Shown here one piece after another: positions 35,417-44,635 of a stretch of DNA of 64,000 nucleotides (positions are counted from its first letter, which is position 1; every line of letters begins with the position of its first letter). The notes beneath the pieces are model-generated. The model saw only the letters and a list, made by a program, of their open reading frames with translations, was not told the origin of the DNA and made no database searches. This DNA comes from Spirobacillus cienkowskii. GTDB taxonomy: Bacteria; Bdellovibrionota_B; Oligoflexia; Silvanigrellales; Silvanigrellaceae. The DNA lies in assembly GCF_037081835.1 (NCBI RefSeq), contig NZ_CP146516.1, positions 891,501-955,500 on the forward strand, written 5' to 3'. The position numbers and the translations under genes were made by a program.

Positions 35417-36354
35417 CTAACATTTACCTTCTTAGTCATCTTTACGCCATTCCTTTGAAATTGCAAAATGATTTCATATTCATCCTGAAGAACTTCATAG
35501 ATTTTAAATCCTTGTGAAGGATCCTCAAGATTAATGCCATTAACATTTGTAATAATATCGCCATTTTGAAGTTGCATTTTTTCAAAAAGACTACCTGGTG
35601 TGATTTCATACACTTTAAATCCAATTGTTTTTCCATTAATTGATTCAGGAATGAGTCGTGCTGTATTAAGAATTTTAGAATATCCTGGACCAATTTCATC
35701 CAATACATAGTCTGTATCAAGATCAATGGTTTCTTCCAAAGAAGGGGTATTTTTTTCTGGTTTAACTGGATTTTGTTTTTTAATTGGGCTTGTATAAATA
35801 CAAATTTTTTTATTAATATGACGAATTTCAACAGACTGAGGATTGGGTATTTTATATATTTGGTAGTTTTCATTATCAATTATATGTTGTCCTTCTTTAT
35901 AAACGTCCGCTGTTTCTACGCTAGGATCTTTAAATGTTACAAGATTGGTTTTAGGATTGCCAGTGTAAATAATGCCTACAATCTCAATGGGAAGTTGCGA
36001 ATCTTTAGGAGAACATGGAATCGTATCAAAGTCTTTAATAAGATTTATAGAGCTATCATCATTTTCGTCTTCATCAGGTGTGAGAGTATCTTTATTAAAA
36101 ATATTTCTTGCTAAAATTGATTTACGCAATTGAGAAGAAGTGCTCGCCGAACTTTGTGGAACATTATAAAATAAATTATTTTCCACGGTCGATTTTGGTT
36201 TTTCTAAGAGTGCAATAGATATAATAGAATTAAAAATAGCTGTGCCAGATAAAATTGCAAAAATAAAAACAAACACATTTCTAAGAGATGTTTTTTTAAA
36301 AATTCTACTCTTTTTCTTTAATTTTAAAAATGAATTTTGTTGTTCTTGACTCAT
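35413..36354 (-). CDS. gspC: GspC-like T2SS protein, copy 2
   Basis: 313 aa with one N-terminal membrane segment (about 25-48), an HR-domain-like periplasmic region (LARNIFNKDTLTPDEDEND, IEIVGIIYTGNPKTNLVTF) and a C-terminal PDZ domain (TIGFKVYEITPGSLFEKMQLQNGDIITNVNGI). This is the GspC architecture; GspC bridges the inner membrane platform and GspD. It overlaps gspD and the first gspC by four bases each, so all three are translated together. It shares order and motifs with copy 1 but is only distantly similar. Confidence 0.8.
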   Translation of the reverse strand: MSQEQQNSFLKLKKKSRIFKKTSLRNVFVFIFAILSGTAIFNSIISIALLEKPKSTVENNLFYNVPQSSASTSSQLRKSILARNIFNKDTLTPDEDENDDSSINLIKDFDTIPCSPKDSQLPIEIVGIIYTGNPKTNLVTFKDPSVETADVYKEGQHIIDNENYQIYKIPNPQSVEIRHINKKICIYTSPIKKQNPVKPEKNTPSLEETIDLDTDYVLDEIGPGYSKILNTARLIPESINGKTIGFKVYEITPGSLFEKMQLQNGDIITNVNGINLEDPSQGFKIYEVLQDEYEIILQFQRNGVKMTKKVNVR

Positions 36355-37280
36355 TGTACGTTCACTTTTAATGTAATAGTTTGTCCACCTCTTAAGAGTT
36401 GAATTTCTATATTGTTTTCATTTCGTAACGAGTTTAAGGTTTGAATTGCCCGTGCTGCATCATTCAATTCAATTCCGTTAATAGAAGACACAATATCTCC
36501 ATCTTTTAATCCCAATTTTGAGTAAACGCTATCAGGAGTAATGTTTGTAATTGAAAAACCTTTGACTTGGCCTCCAACAAGATTTGGATTTGCTTTAGCC
36601 TCTTCAAGAGTTTTGGCAAAATTATAAGTTAATACATTATTGATCCAAGAACGCGTGACTGTTGTATTATTTCCTGCTCGTTCAAATCCATTTTCTTTAT
36701 AAGCTGATCCAGAAGAATTTTGATTCGATCGAGAACCACGCGGATTGAGTGTTTCTGGATAGCTCAGGTCAATATATTCTGGACAGTTTTTATTTGTAAT
36801 TAAAATTCTATTTTTTTGAATATCAGTTAAGGTACCACCTAGCGGTAAAGATTCACCTAACTTAAAAATATTTTTATTTTGTCCTTCTAACACAACCAAA
36901 CTATTTTTTGCACTACCACCGTATAAAATACCAGAAATTTTATAAGGAAAATTCGATTTAAATGGTTCTAGTGTGCAGACCGGAGCTCCTTGTGTATTGG
37001 AATCTGGTATTAAACCCTTAAGGTTAAAAATATTTCGAGTAATGATCAAATTCAGATCTTCAAGAGGCTTTGTGACAACTGCTGGGATATTGATTTTGGC
37101 TGGAATGGAGGATTGCTCAACATGTGTCTTTTTAACAAGCTGAAAAATAGTAAGGCCAATTCCTGCAACAACAACAAGCCCAATAGTGGTCAATGCAAAA
37201 GGCATCACCTTTTCGGCTGGTGGAATGCTAACATCAGGAGAAAATAGTTTGTATTTTAGTTTTGCAATAATTCGAATCAT
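36351..37280 (-). CDS. gspC: GspC-like T2SS protein, copy 1
   Basis: 309 aa: one membrane helix (MPFALTTIGLVVVAGIGLTI), the HR domain (ITRNIFNLKGLIPDSNTQG, YKISGILYGGSAKNSLVVLEG) and a PDZ domain (VKGFSITNITPDSVYSKLGLKDGDIVSSINGIEL). It is the first T2SS gene in the operon. A second gspC-like gene directly follows, which is uncommon; one copy may use a different partner or replace a missing platform protein such as GspM. Confidence 0.85.
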   Translation of the reverse strand: MIRIIAKLKYKLFSPDVSIPPAEKVMPFALTTIGLVVVAGIGLTIFQLVKKTHVEQSSIPAKINIPAVVTKPLEDLNLIITRNIFNLKGLIPDSNTQGAPVCTLEPFKSNFPYKISGILYGGSAKNSLVVLEGQNKNIFKLGESLPLGGTLTDIQKNRILITNKNCPEYIDLSYPETLNPRGSRSNQNSSGSAYKENGFERAGNNTTVTRSWINNVLTYNFAKTLEEAKANPNLVGGQVKGFSITNITPDSVYSKLGLKDGDIVSSINGIELNDAARAIQTLNSLRNENNIEIQLLRGGQTITLKVNVQ

Positions 37281-37306
37281 TTATTTATAAATTCTTAATA
37301 TTAATA

Positions 37307-38926
37307 CTATTTTATACGTGTTACAACAACTGTTACATCGTCTTCCAGAGGTTTACTCGTTCCGTAAAACTCAAGAGAATCTTGTAACAGAAGAGAAACA
37401 AATTCAGAACTTGCTTTGGTATAATTTTTTTCAATAAATTTTCTGAGCCTGCGTTTGCCATATTCTTCTTCTTTGTCATTTTTATTTTCAATCAACCCAT
37501 CAGTATAAAAGAAAATAAATTCGCCGCCTTGAATTGGCACTTCTTTTTTTTCAAACACCTTTTTTTCAACCTTTGCTGGTCCAGAGTTACCAAGGCGGTT
37601 ACCTGTTGCGATCAGGGCTTCTACTTTTTTGTCTTGTTTGACAATCAGTGGAAAATTATGTCCCGCATTGGCGTACCTTAGCACTTTTTTTTCAAAATCA
37701 AAAACGCTCGAAAAACAAGTCATGTTGTAACTCACTTCACTGTTGCCCATACTCGTTAACACAATATCAAATCCTTCTAATATCTGATCCACATCGAGGT
37801 CTTCACCAGCTAAAAGTTTTGATTTTATTGAAACAAAATATCCAGAAATTGCAGCAGTCACCATTGCGCTTGCAGTACCATGACCTGTCACGTCAGCAAT
37901 AAAGACATAAAATTTGTCTTTTAGTGAAATTGTGTTCCACCAGTCGCCTCCGCAAAAAGCGGCTGGTATCGCGGTGCCAAAACAATCTACCATTTGGTGC
38001 TCAGGGGCAATTTGAGGTAAAAATGTTTTTTGCACCAATTGACTGGTTGCCAGTTCCATCTCTAATGTTCTTCTTTGACCTTCTTTTTCTTCAATTTCTT
38101 TTTTAATTTGATCGTAACGCTTGGCGAGTTCGTCGTTGGCTCGACCAAGTTCATAGTTACTTTTATTGACCTGATTAAAAAGTCTTACTGTTTCTGCCTG
38201 GTTTTTGGCAATCATCGTGTAACCAAGAAGCACACCAGTTGTACTTTCAATTTTGACGCCATTAATAGAAAATGGAAGGAGTTCACCTTCTGAGGTTTGC
38301 ACAAAAACTTCCACATCTCTCACAAACCCTTGAGTGGTAAATTGAATTTCCAGCTCTAGATAGTAATCAACAAGACTTTCTGCATGGGGAAATAACTTTC
38401 TAATATGTTGCCCTATTAAATCAGCTTGCGAAAATTGAGTTGTTTCACATGCTGATTTATTGGCTTTCATGATGATGCCATCTTGATTGAGTAAGAACAT
38501 CATTTCAAACATGTTATCGACAACTTGGTCAATAAATCGTTGATGCTCTAAAATACCACGAGCCACTTCAAGCAGTTTTAAATGTGATTCTGAAGTAAAG
38601 CTATTCAGTTGTTCTTCTGGTAAAAGATCAAGCTTTTGCATTGAAACCATATGAATAGTTTGCAAAAGTTTTTGTGTTGGATTGATAAACTCTTCGTGCC
38701 ATTCTTCTGTAAATGACCGTATTTTTTTTGTAAAATAATAGGTAAATAATCCAGATGCAGCTATCATTATGATAAAAATAATATTAAGAAAAATATTTGC
38801 TATAAAAATATTTCCTATAACACCAATTAGTGTTATGAATGCAATAAAACCGTAAAGATTGCTTATTAATTTTTTAATGATTACGGTCCATTTTTTTATA
38901 ATGTCTTCAATTGTAACTGCACTCAA
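37307..38926 (-). CDS. Membrane-bound PAS and SpoIIE/RsbU-type PP2C phosphatase
   Basis: 539 aa. Two membrane helices lie near 20-60, then a coiled region, a PAS domain (RFIDQVVDNMFEMMFLLNQDGIIMKANKSACE), a second coil and a C-terminal PP2C phosphatase with FCGGDWWNT, FIADVTGHGTASAMVTAAI, YANAGHNFPLI, FFYTDGLIEN and EDDVTVVV, which supply the metal-binding aspartates. Such proteins dephosphorylate anti-sigma antagonists or similar switches. The start is TTG at 38926 with AAGGAG upstream. It lies 26 bp before gspC and could be cotranscribed with the T2SS. Confidence 0.88.
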   Translation of the reverse strand: MSAVTIEDIIKKWTVIIKKLISNLYGFIAFITLIGVIGNIFIANIFLNIIFIIMIAASGLFTYYFTKKIRSFTEEWHEEFINPTQKLLQTIHMVSMQKLDLLPEEQLNSFTSESHLKLLEVARGILEHQRFIDQVVDNMFEMMFLLNQDGIIMKANKSACETTQFSQADLIGQHIRKLFPHAESLVDYYLELEIQFTTQGFVRDVEVFVQTSEGELLPFSINGVKIESTTGVLLGYTMIAKNQAETVRLFNQVNKSNYELGRANDELAKRYDQIKKEIEEKEGQRRTLEMELATSQLVQKTFLPQIAPEHQMVDCFGTAIPAAFCGGDWWNTISLKDKFYVFIADVTGHGTASAMVTAAISGYFVSIKSKLLAGEDLDVDQILEGFDIVLTSMGNSEVSYNMTCFSSVFDFEKKVLRYANAGHNFPLIVKQDKKVEALIATGNRLGNSGPAKVEKKVFEKKEVPIQGGEFIFFYTDGLIENKNDKEEEYGKRRLRKFIEKNYTKASSEFVSLLLQDSLEFYGTSKPLEDDVTVVVTRIK

Positions 38927-39096
38927 TCAAATATTCTCCTTCTCTTCATTTTAGTTCTATCGATGAAATTGAGATGTCAGTTAAATGAAACTTTGAAATC
39001 TTCTTACAGTATGTCAATACTGTGGCTCCTCATATTGGTGTTACATTAACCGATGAATACATAGGAATTTATTTAGACCGCGGGCTGGAGTGCTTC

Positions 39097-40971
39097 ATGG
39101 AAGAAATCCGATTTAAACCAACAATATTTGTTCTTATTGCAATATTTGGAGCCAGTGCCATTGCATCTACCGGGTTTGTTTCAACGGATTGGATGCTTAC
39201 AACTGCTGTTAGTGTTGTGCTTTTTTTGCTTTCTTATGTATGGTTTTTTTCTGTAAGAAAAAGAATTGATGAAATTTTGACACATGATCTCGACAAAATT
39301 GCCAATGATGCCGCGCGTGCAATTCGAGAAGAAATCGAATCCGCGTCTCCAATGACCTCAGAAAGAGAAAATGTCGAGAAAGCAAGACAGCTCGAAATTA
39401 GAGAAAAAGATATCATAGCACGTGAAAAAGAGCTTGTGAAAAAAATCGAAGAGCTTGAGCTTAAGAAAAAATCATTTGAACAAGCTTCATCAATTCCTTC
39501 TATTACTTCTCTGTCTGGTTCAAAATCTAAAGACTCTGCATCAAAAGAAGAGCTTTTGCAAAGAGAAATTATTTCTTTGCGGCATCAGTTGTTACATTTA
39601 GAAGAAGTGAACAATTCTCGTTTATCTGCTTTGCAGCATGAGTTTCAATCTAAAAATGTTCAGGCACAAAAAAATATGGAATTTTGGAAATCAAGTGCTG
39701 AGAGCATGAACAAGAAACTCCAAGAACAGAAGCGTGAATTTGATTCGCTTGCTAAATCACTAGAAAGTCGTGCTGTGCTTGCCGAAGAAAGAGCACTCGA
39801 GCAACAAACTCGGCTTAATAAGTTACAACTCGAAACTTCGCAAAAAGAAATTGGTGTCAGTGAGCAGGTACAGCGGTTAGAGGAAATTATTTCACTTGTG
39901 CCAGAGATGACCAATCAATTGCATAACGTCACTCATCAAACGGAGCGCAGTGCTATTGAAATTGGTGACAAAGTACGATTTATTTATGAAAAAGCACAAG
40001 AACACTTAGAAGAATCTAACGAAATTTCTGCACAATTTAGAGGCGGTAAAGGCAACAATAGCAATACATCATTGAGTGAAGTGATTCAAAGTAGCTTGTC
40101 TTTGCTTCGTGAAATGATCGAAATGTTAGAGCATAACTCAAAATTAAACATGGATTACTCCCAAGCAATTGATACCATTCTTGTGAATACGGCAGAAATT
40201 AATAAAATCAGTGATGAAATTCAATATATTTCTGATCAAACAAACCTTCTTGCTCTCAATGCGGCAATTGAGGCGGCGCGTGCTGGGGAACATGGACGTG
40301 GTTTCTCAGTGGTTGCTGAGGAAGTTCGTAAACTTTCGGATCGTACAAGTTTGGCGAGTAATAACATTATCCAAATTGTCGGTAAGGTTAACTCAAGTGT
40401 AAGAGATATTAGTAGAAGCTTACTAGAAAACTTAAAGAAAAATACAGAAAAGAAAACTCACGTGGATCACGCCGTAAATGAATTGGTTCGTACAGCAGAA
40501 GAAAGCACAGAAGTGTTTACTAAACTCATTTCTAATGCTGTTGCAAGCTCAGAAAGTGTGGCAAAAAATATCGATCAAATTATTTTAAGCTTACAGTTCC
40601 AAGATATTACAAAACAACAAATTGATCAGGCATTGCAGCCTCTCGATAAGATCAAAATCAACATTGAAGAACTTCTTAATAAAGCATTGCAAAATGATGC
40701 CTTGGCATTAAAAGCGGCGCATCAGCAAGGTGGTGGTAGTGATGGAGGTGGTTCTGATAGTGGTAGAGGAGGAAGTACCCCTCCACCAACGACAACTCCT
40801 CCAGCGAATACGCCACCGCAAGCGCCACCTTCTGGTGCAGCGCCAAAAGCCAGCGCACCTGCTAAGCCAGCGGCACCTGCGCCTGCAAAACCCGCTCCCG
40901 CACCGGTTTCCAGTTCAAGCTCAAGCGTTGAAGATGAGTCTTTGGTTAAAGGGGATGTGGTGTTTTTCTAA
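39097..40971 (+). CDS. Methyl-accepting chemotaxis-like protein without a sensor domain
   Basis: 624 aa. Two membrane helices (about 10-28 and 33-53) are joined by only a few residues, so no periplasmic ligand domain exists. A long coiled coil (about 95-275) leads to the signalling hairpin [42 protein letters not shown]. The last 60 residues are a Gly, Pro and Ala-rich linker ending in an acidic [16 protein letters not shown] lies six bases before the ATG at 39097; an upstream GTG at 39022 has no such site. It probably senses an intracellular or membrane signal. It is divergent from the phosphatase gene. Confidence 0.85.
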   Translation: MEEIRFKPTIFVLIAIFGASAIASTGFVSTDWMLTTAVSVVLFLLSYVWFFSVRKRIDEILTHDLDKIANDAARAIREEIESASPMTSERENVEKARQLEIREKDIIAREKELVKKIEELELKKKSFEQASSIPSITSLSGSKSKDSASKEELLQREIISLRHQLLHLEEVNNSRLSALQHEFQSKNVQAQKNMEFWKSSAESMNKKLQEQKREFDSLAKSLESRAVLAEERALEQQTRLNKLQLETSQKEIGVSEQVQRLEEIISLVPEMTNQLHNVTHQTERSAIEIGDKVRFIYEKAQEHLEESNEISAQFRGGKGNNSNTSLSEVIQSSLSLLREMIEMLEHNSKLNMDYSQAIDTILVNTAEINKISDEIQYISDQTNLLALNAAIEAARAGEHGRGFSVVAEEVRKLSDRTSLASNNIIQIVGKVNSSVRDISRSLLENLKKNTEKKTHVDHAVNELVRTAEESTEVFTKLISNAVASSESVAKNIDQIILSLQFQDITKQQIDQALQPLDKIKINIEELLNKALQNDALALKAAHQQGGGSDGGGSDSGRGGSTPPPTTTPPANTPPQAPPSGAAPKASAPAKPAAPAPAKPAPAPVSSSSSSVEDESLVKGDVVFF

Positions 40972-41144
40972 GTTGTTATCTTTTCAGTTTATTCCTTTTT
41001 TAAATTTTTGCCGAAAAAACTCCCAAATGTTCTCTTGTTAAAATTTTTTCAAGGTGTCATAATAAAACTAAGTATTCTTGAATAAATTTTATCTTTTGAA
41101 GAAAGCGTCAATTGGCTTTGCCATATGAGCTTAGGGGGCGTTCT

Positions 41145-42602
41145 GTGAATGGTTCATATGCATTAATGGGATCCAGTGCCATCATAAGGCATGTGCAACA
41201 TCTTGTGTATAAAGTTGCTGAAACATCATCAGCAGTGTTGATCACCGGTGAACCAGGGACGGGCAAAGATGCAATTGCAAAAATTATTCATGAACGATCG
41301 CAGCGCGCGAAAGCAAATTTTATTCCTGTAAAATGCGGTGTGGCAACCGAAGAAAGTTTGGAGCTTGATTTATTTGGCTATGAAAATGGTTATATCCAAG
41401 GAAATAGCCAAGGCAGATCTGGTTATTTTGTTGAAGCAGATGCCGGAACTTTATATATTGATGAAATTGGTAAGCTCTCGCTAAAATTGCAAGCCTCTTT
41501 ATTAAAAACAATGATCGAAGGTAGTATTCGGAGTTTTGGGTCAAGTCTTGATTTGCCTATTAATGTTCGAATTATTTGTTCAACTTCTGTTGATTTGGAG
41601 CAGCTTGTCAAGCGGGGAGCATTTTTAGAAGATCTTTATTATAAGCTGACCGCTGCCTCAATTTATTTGCCGCCAATTCGTGAACGACGTGAAGACATCC
41701 CTATTTTAACTGAGTTTTTTATTCAAAAATTTAATCAAATAAAATCTAAAAAGATTGCTGGTATTTCGCATGATGCAATGAATGCTTTATTACAAAATGT
41801 ATGGACTCATAATATTCAGGAGCTCGAAAATTTAATTGAGCGGATTGTTGTGTTAAAAACTTCGGGAAGTGTTGATATTTGTGATTTGCCCCCACGACTT
41901 AGAAATTTAGTCACAGATAATATTGATGCTTTTTATGACAGATCTGCACAAACGTATCAGGCTTCTGCAAATCATAATCACGCCCTTTCAAACTCGTTTC
42001 ATCAAACTTCAGGACAAAACAACGTCTCAGGTTATGCAAAAGCAATGCATACAAATACGATGACACAGCATAATTTGTATCAAAATTCAATGTCACGAGA
42101 TGCGCATGCATCTGGGCATACGCCAACATTAACAAAAAACTCTCTTTCATCTGCGGTCAATAATTATTCTCAAAATGCTGGAACGCAGCAAAATTATCCA
42201 CAAAATCAAGTCAGTTCACATCAAGCGCATCAGTCAATGAGTCGTGCTTCTTCTATGTTTGAAGATTTGCCAAGTGAAATTGATCAATTTATTAAAAAAG
42301 AAATTGATTTGGGAGCGGGAATTGATTTTTATCGGGTGGTAGAAGAGTTTGAAAATCGCTTAATATCAGAAGCGCTGAGAAGGACTAACCACAATAAAAA
42401 TAGGGCAGCGCAATTGCTTTCTATGAACCGCACGACGCTTGTCGAAAAATTAAAAAAGCGAGCCACATCATCGCCAGTTAAAAATGAGACTGGACGAGTA
42501 AAAAGAAATTCTGCATTTACAATTTTTGATGGACTTGGAAACGAAAAATCAGAGTTCGAAGGAATTGATTTTGTAAATATTAGTTCAGAAGATACGCCTT
42601 AA
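41145..42602 (+). CDS. AAA+ enhancer-binding-like regulator lacking GAFTGA
   Basis: 485 aa resembling the sigma-54 activator core. Walker A is GEPGTGKD (Lys41) and Walker B GTLYIDEIG (Asp106, Glu107); the sensor and arginine-finger regions LEDLYYKLTAA and LPPIRERREDIPIL are present. A long Asn/Gln/His/Ser-rich linker precedes a C-terminal Fis-type HTH (NKNRAAQLLSMNRTTLVEKLKK). The sigma-54 contact loop GAFTGA is replaced by GYIQGN (82-87), so it may not activate sigma-54 in the usual way. No receiver domain is present. The GTG at 41145 follows AGGGGG by six bases; a TTG at 41112 is less likely. Confidence 0.82.
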   Translation: MNGSYALMGSSAIIRHVQHLVYKVAETSSAVLITGEPGTGKDAIAKIIHERSQRAKANFIPVKCGVATEESLELDLFGYENGYIQGNSQGRSGYFVEADAGTLYIDEIGKLSLKLQASLLKTMIEGSIRSFGSSLDLPINVRIICSTSVDLEQLVKRGAFLEDLYYKLTAASIYLPPIRERREDIPILTEFFIQKFNQIKSKKIAGISHDAMNALLQNVWTHNIQELENLIERIVVLKTSGSVDICDLPPRLRNLVTDNIDAFYDRSAQTYQASANHNHALSNSFHQTSGQNNVSGYAKAMHTNTMTQHNLYQNSMSRDAHASGHTPTLTKNSLSSAVNNYSQNAGTQQNYPQNQVSSHQAHQSMSRASSMFEDLPSEIDQFIKKEIDLGAGIDFYRVVEEFENRLISEALRRTNHNKNRAAQLLSMNRTTLVEKLKKRATSSPVKNETGRVKRNSAFTIFDGLGNEKSEFEGIDFVNISSEDTP

Positions 42603-43046
42603 AAAATTAAAATATTGTAAATTGCATTGTGGTTTATTTTGCTTAATATTTATTTATCATTTCCTTTCGTGTATTGTGCAAAATCTTCGTTACTTAGAGC
42701 CAAAACATGAAAATATAAATAAACATAAATATAATTAGCTTGTACTTTTGCAATTTAATGTTAAAAAACATCGTATTTGTTATATTTAAATTTAATGATT
42801 TTAAAATTTTATTTAATTGTTAAAAATCAATTTTATATTATTACAATTAAAACTTACACTTAAGTCTGATATTTATTGATTTAAAATTGCTAAATTATTT
42901 TTAATTTTAATTTAATATCTATTTTTATATTATTTTATTTTTATATATAAATAAGTTTTAAAAAATTTATAAATATAGTTTATTTCATGAGGTATAAGAA
43001 ATTTTAATTATACCTACAAAAAAAATAATTAAATAAAGGAAAGAGT
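42603..43046. other. AT-rich intergenic stretch with no recognised gene
   Basis: About 440 bases, very AT-rich, between the AAA+ regulator and a lipoprotein gene on the same strand. No open frame, RNA gene or strong hairpin was found. It must contain the promoter of the lipoprotein gene, which has AAGGAAAG before its ATG, but several TATAAT-like boxes occur and none stands out. Confidence 0.55.
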
Positions 43047-44204
43047 ATGACTTCATGCACACGGGCGTTTTTTGGTTCTATAGTTGTTTTTTTATTAATT
43101 AATTTAGGCTGTAATTCAAAAGACAATAAAAACTTGTCAGATTCAGATTTCAAACGAAAGATTTTTGGAGAATATAAACCAAAAGGCAATATTAAAATTG
43201 AATTTAATCATAAGGATATTTCTTCTGCTACTTGTAGCAAATATAAAATTATAGCTGAAAGTTTTTTACAAAATGAACTTGTAAATAAAAATTTAAAATT
43301 GATTGATCCCGAAAAGCATTTTTTTATTGATAGAACAAACCAAGAAGTTTGTGCATCAACTGGAAAATTAACTCTTCTAAATAGTAGAGCGGCACCAATT
43401 GGTTCTAGGGCTCAAATTGTTTTTGAAGATGAAAAAAACACAGCTATTGATGAAATTGAGGTTAGAACAACGATTCCAATAAATATTATTTATATTAATA
43501 TTTTATTTTTATCACAAGATTCGTTGTCGCAGGATAAAAATTTGGGAAAACTTAATTTTTTGTATGTGGCTCAAAATGATTATTCAGCAATTTTTAAAAT
43601 TTCTGTGATTCGCAAATTAAATGCAAACAGGGAATATTTAAATTCTGCAGATGAAATTTCTCTTGTTGCAACAAACCAAGAAGGAAAAGATTTTCCATTA
43701 CCAATAATAAATATTGTGGCAGATACAGCGACTGATTTTTTTTACTTTAAGATACCTTCAACATTTTCTTATGGTCCCTATGCAATGCGCTTGTTTGTAA
43801 ACAATACTCCTAATGTGGAACAATTATTTACGATTAATGTTGTTGATAAATATAAGGAGATTGACATATTATTTGATAATTCTATAGTAGATGAAGTTTC
43901 AATTCCAACTGGCACATGTAAAAATTACACACTTATTGTAAAAGATTTTAATAACAAAAAGGATTCTATTCATTCTATTTCTAATAATGTGTTTCAAACC
44001 AAACTTTCTACGGATGAAAACGCTAATTTTAATATGTTTTCTACTAAGGACAAGGACATGAAAATTTGTGCCTATGGTACTAACATAGACGGGACAAAAA
44101 ATTATCCCGAAATAGATCAAAAAGCGACTTTTACGGTTAAATATAAAAATATAGAGAGTCGTGTTACTGTGATCGCCGCAGAAAACCCAAAGGATATGTT
44201 GTAG
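43047..44204 (+). CDS. Unknown lipoprotein with repeated Ig-like units
   Basis: 385 aa with a lipobox NLGC (Cys22). I do not recognise a named family. Two regions look alike: about 50-145 (TCSKYKIIAESF, VCASTGKL, then IDEIEVRTT) and about 270-380 (TCKNYTLIVKDF, ICAYGTNI, then SRVTVIAA). Each has a Cys pair and beta-strand-rich spacing, so they are probably duplicated Ig-like domains with one disulfide each. A third beta-rich segment lies between. It is probably surface or periplasm anchored. It ends at a bidirectional terminator shared with rpsR. Confidence 0.6.
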   Translation: MTSCTRAFFGSIVVFLLINLGCNSKDNKNLSDSDFKRKIFGEYKPKGNIKIEFNHKDISSATCSKYKIIAESFLQNELVNKNLKLIDPEKHFFIDRTNQEVCASTGKLTLLNSRAAPIGSRAQIVFEDEKNTAIDEIEVRTTIPINIIYINILFLSQDSLSQDKNLGKLNFLYVAQNDYSAIFKISVIRKLNANREYLNSADEISLVATNQEGKDFPLPIINIVADTATDFFYFKIPSTFSYGPYAMRLFVNNTPNVEQLFTINVVDKYKEIDILFDNSIVDEVSIPTGTCKNYTLIVKDFNNKKDSIHSISNNVFQTKLSTDENANFNMFSTKDKDMKICAYGTNIDGTKNYPEIDQKATFTVKYKNIESRVTVIAAENPKDML

Positions 44205-44214
44205 TCATGACAAT

Positions 44215-44246
44215 AAAAAAAGGTAGTATTTAAACTACCTTTTAAA
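44215..44246. terminator. Bidirectional terminator between lipoprotein gene and rpsR
   Basis: AAAAGGTAGT (44218-44227) and ACTACCTTTT (44234-44243) form a perfect 10-bp stem with a 6-base loop. On the minus strand it is followed by a T-run (44220-44215); on the plus strand the T residues are in the stem end. Confidence 0.8.
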
Positions 44247-44267
44247 TAAAAGACTCAATAATTACAA

Positions 44268-44513
44268 TTAACGTGAATCACTACCTTGGCCGTAGCTTAA
44301 AATTGCCATAGTACGTGCGCGTTTAACAGCTAAAGTTAAAGAGCGTTGTTGTTGTGCACTAGCGCCGCTGATGCGACGAGGAACAATTTTGCCGTGTTCT
44401 GTAACAAAACGGCGTAATAGTTGTGTGTCTTTATAATCAAAAGTGATTTGTGGATCGAGCGTGCGCTTTGGTCTGGAATAGCGACGCTTTTTCTTACCTG
44501 TGGATACTGCCAT
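44268..44513 (-). CDS. rpsR: 30S ribosomal protein S18
   Basis: 81 aa. The S18 core is clear: [32 protein letters not shown] and [17 protein letters not shown]. The basic N terminus [11 protein letters not shown] is typical. AGGGG lies six bases before the ATG. It stands apart from rpsF and rplI, with which S18 is usually clustered, and follows mutS on the same strand after 122 bp that include a hairpin. Confidence 0.93.
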   Translation of the reverse strand: MAVSTGKKKRRYSRPKRTLDPQITFDYKDTQLLRRFVTEHGKIVPRRISGASAQQQRSLTLAVKRARTMAILSYGQGSDSR

Positions 44514-44552
44514 GGAAAACCCCTAAAGAAGTTTGTGAATTACGATGCGGCA

Positions 44553-44582
44553 GCAGCGTTGGGCGTATATATCCAACGCAGC
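44553..44582 (-). promoter_or_regulatory. Hairpin in the rpsR leader
   Basis: GCGTTGG (44556-44562) pairs with CCAACGC (44573-44579) around a 10-base loop, extended by two further pairs (44553-44554 with 44581-44582) past an A-A mismatch. No T-run follows in the minus direction, so a terminator for mutS is unlikely. It lies about 40 bases upstream of the S18 start, where ribosomal leaders that bind S6:S18 occur in other bacteria. An autoregulatory role is a suggestion only. Confidence 0.35.
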
Positions 44583-44635
44583 AACTCAACAAAACATGAA
44601 AAAACAGATAAACACAGCAACTTGTTTGCGTCAAG

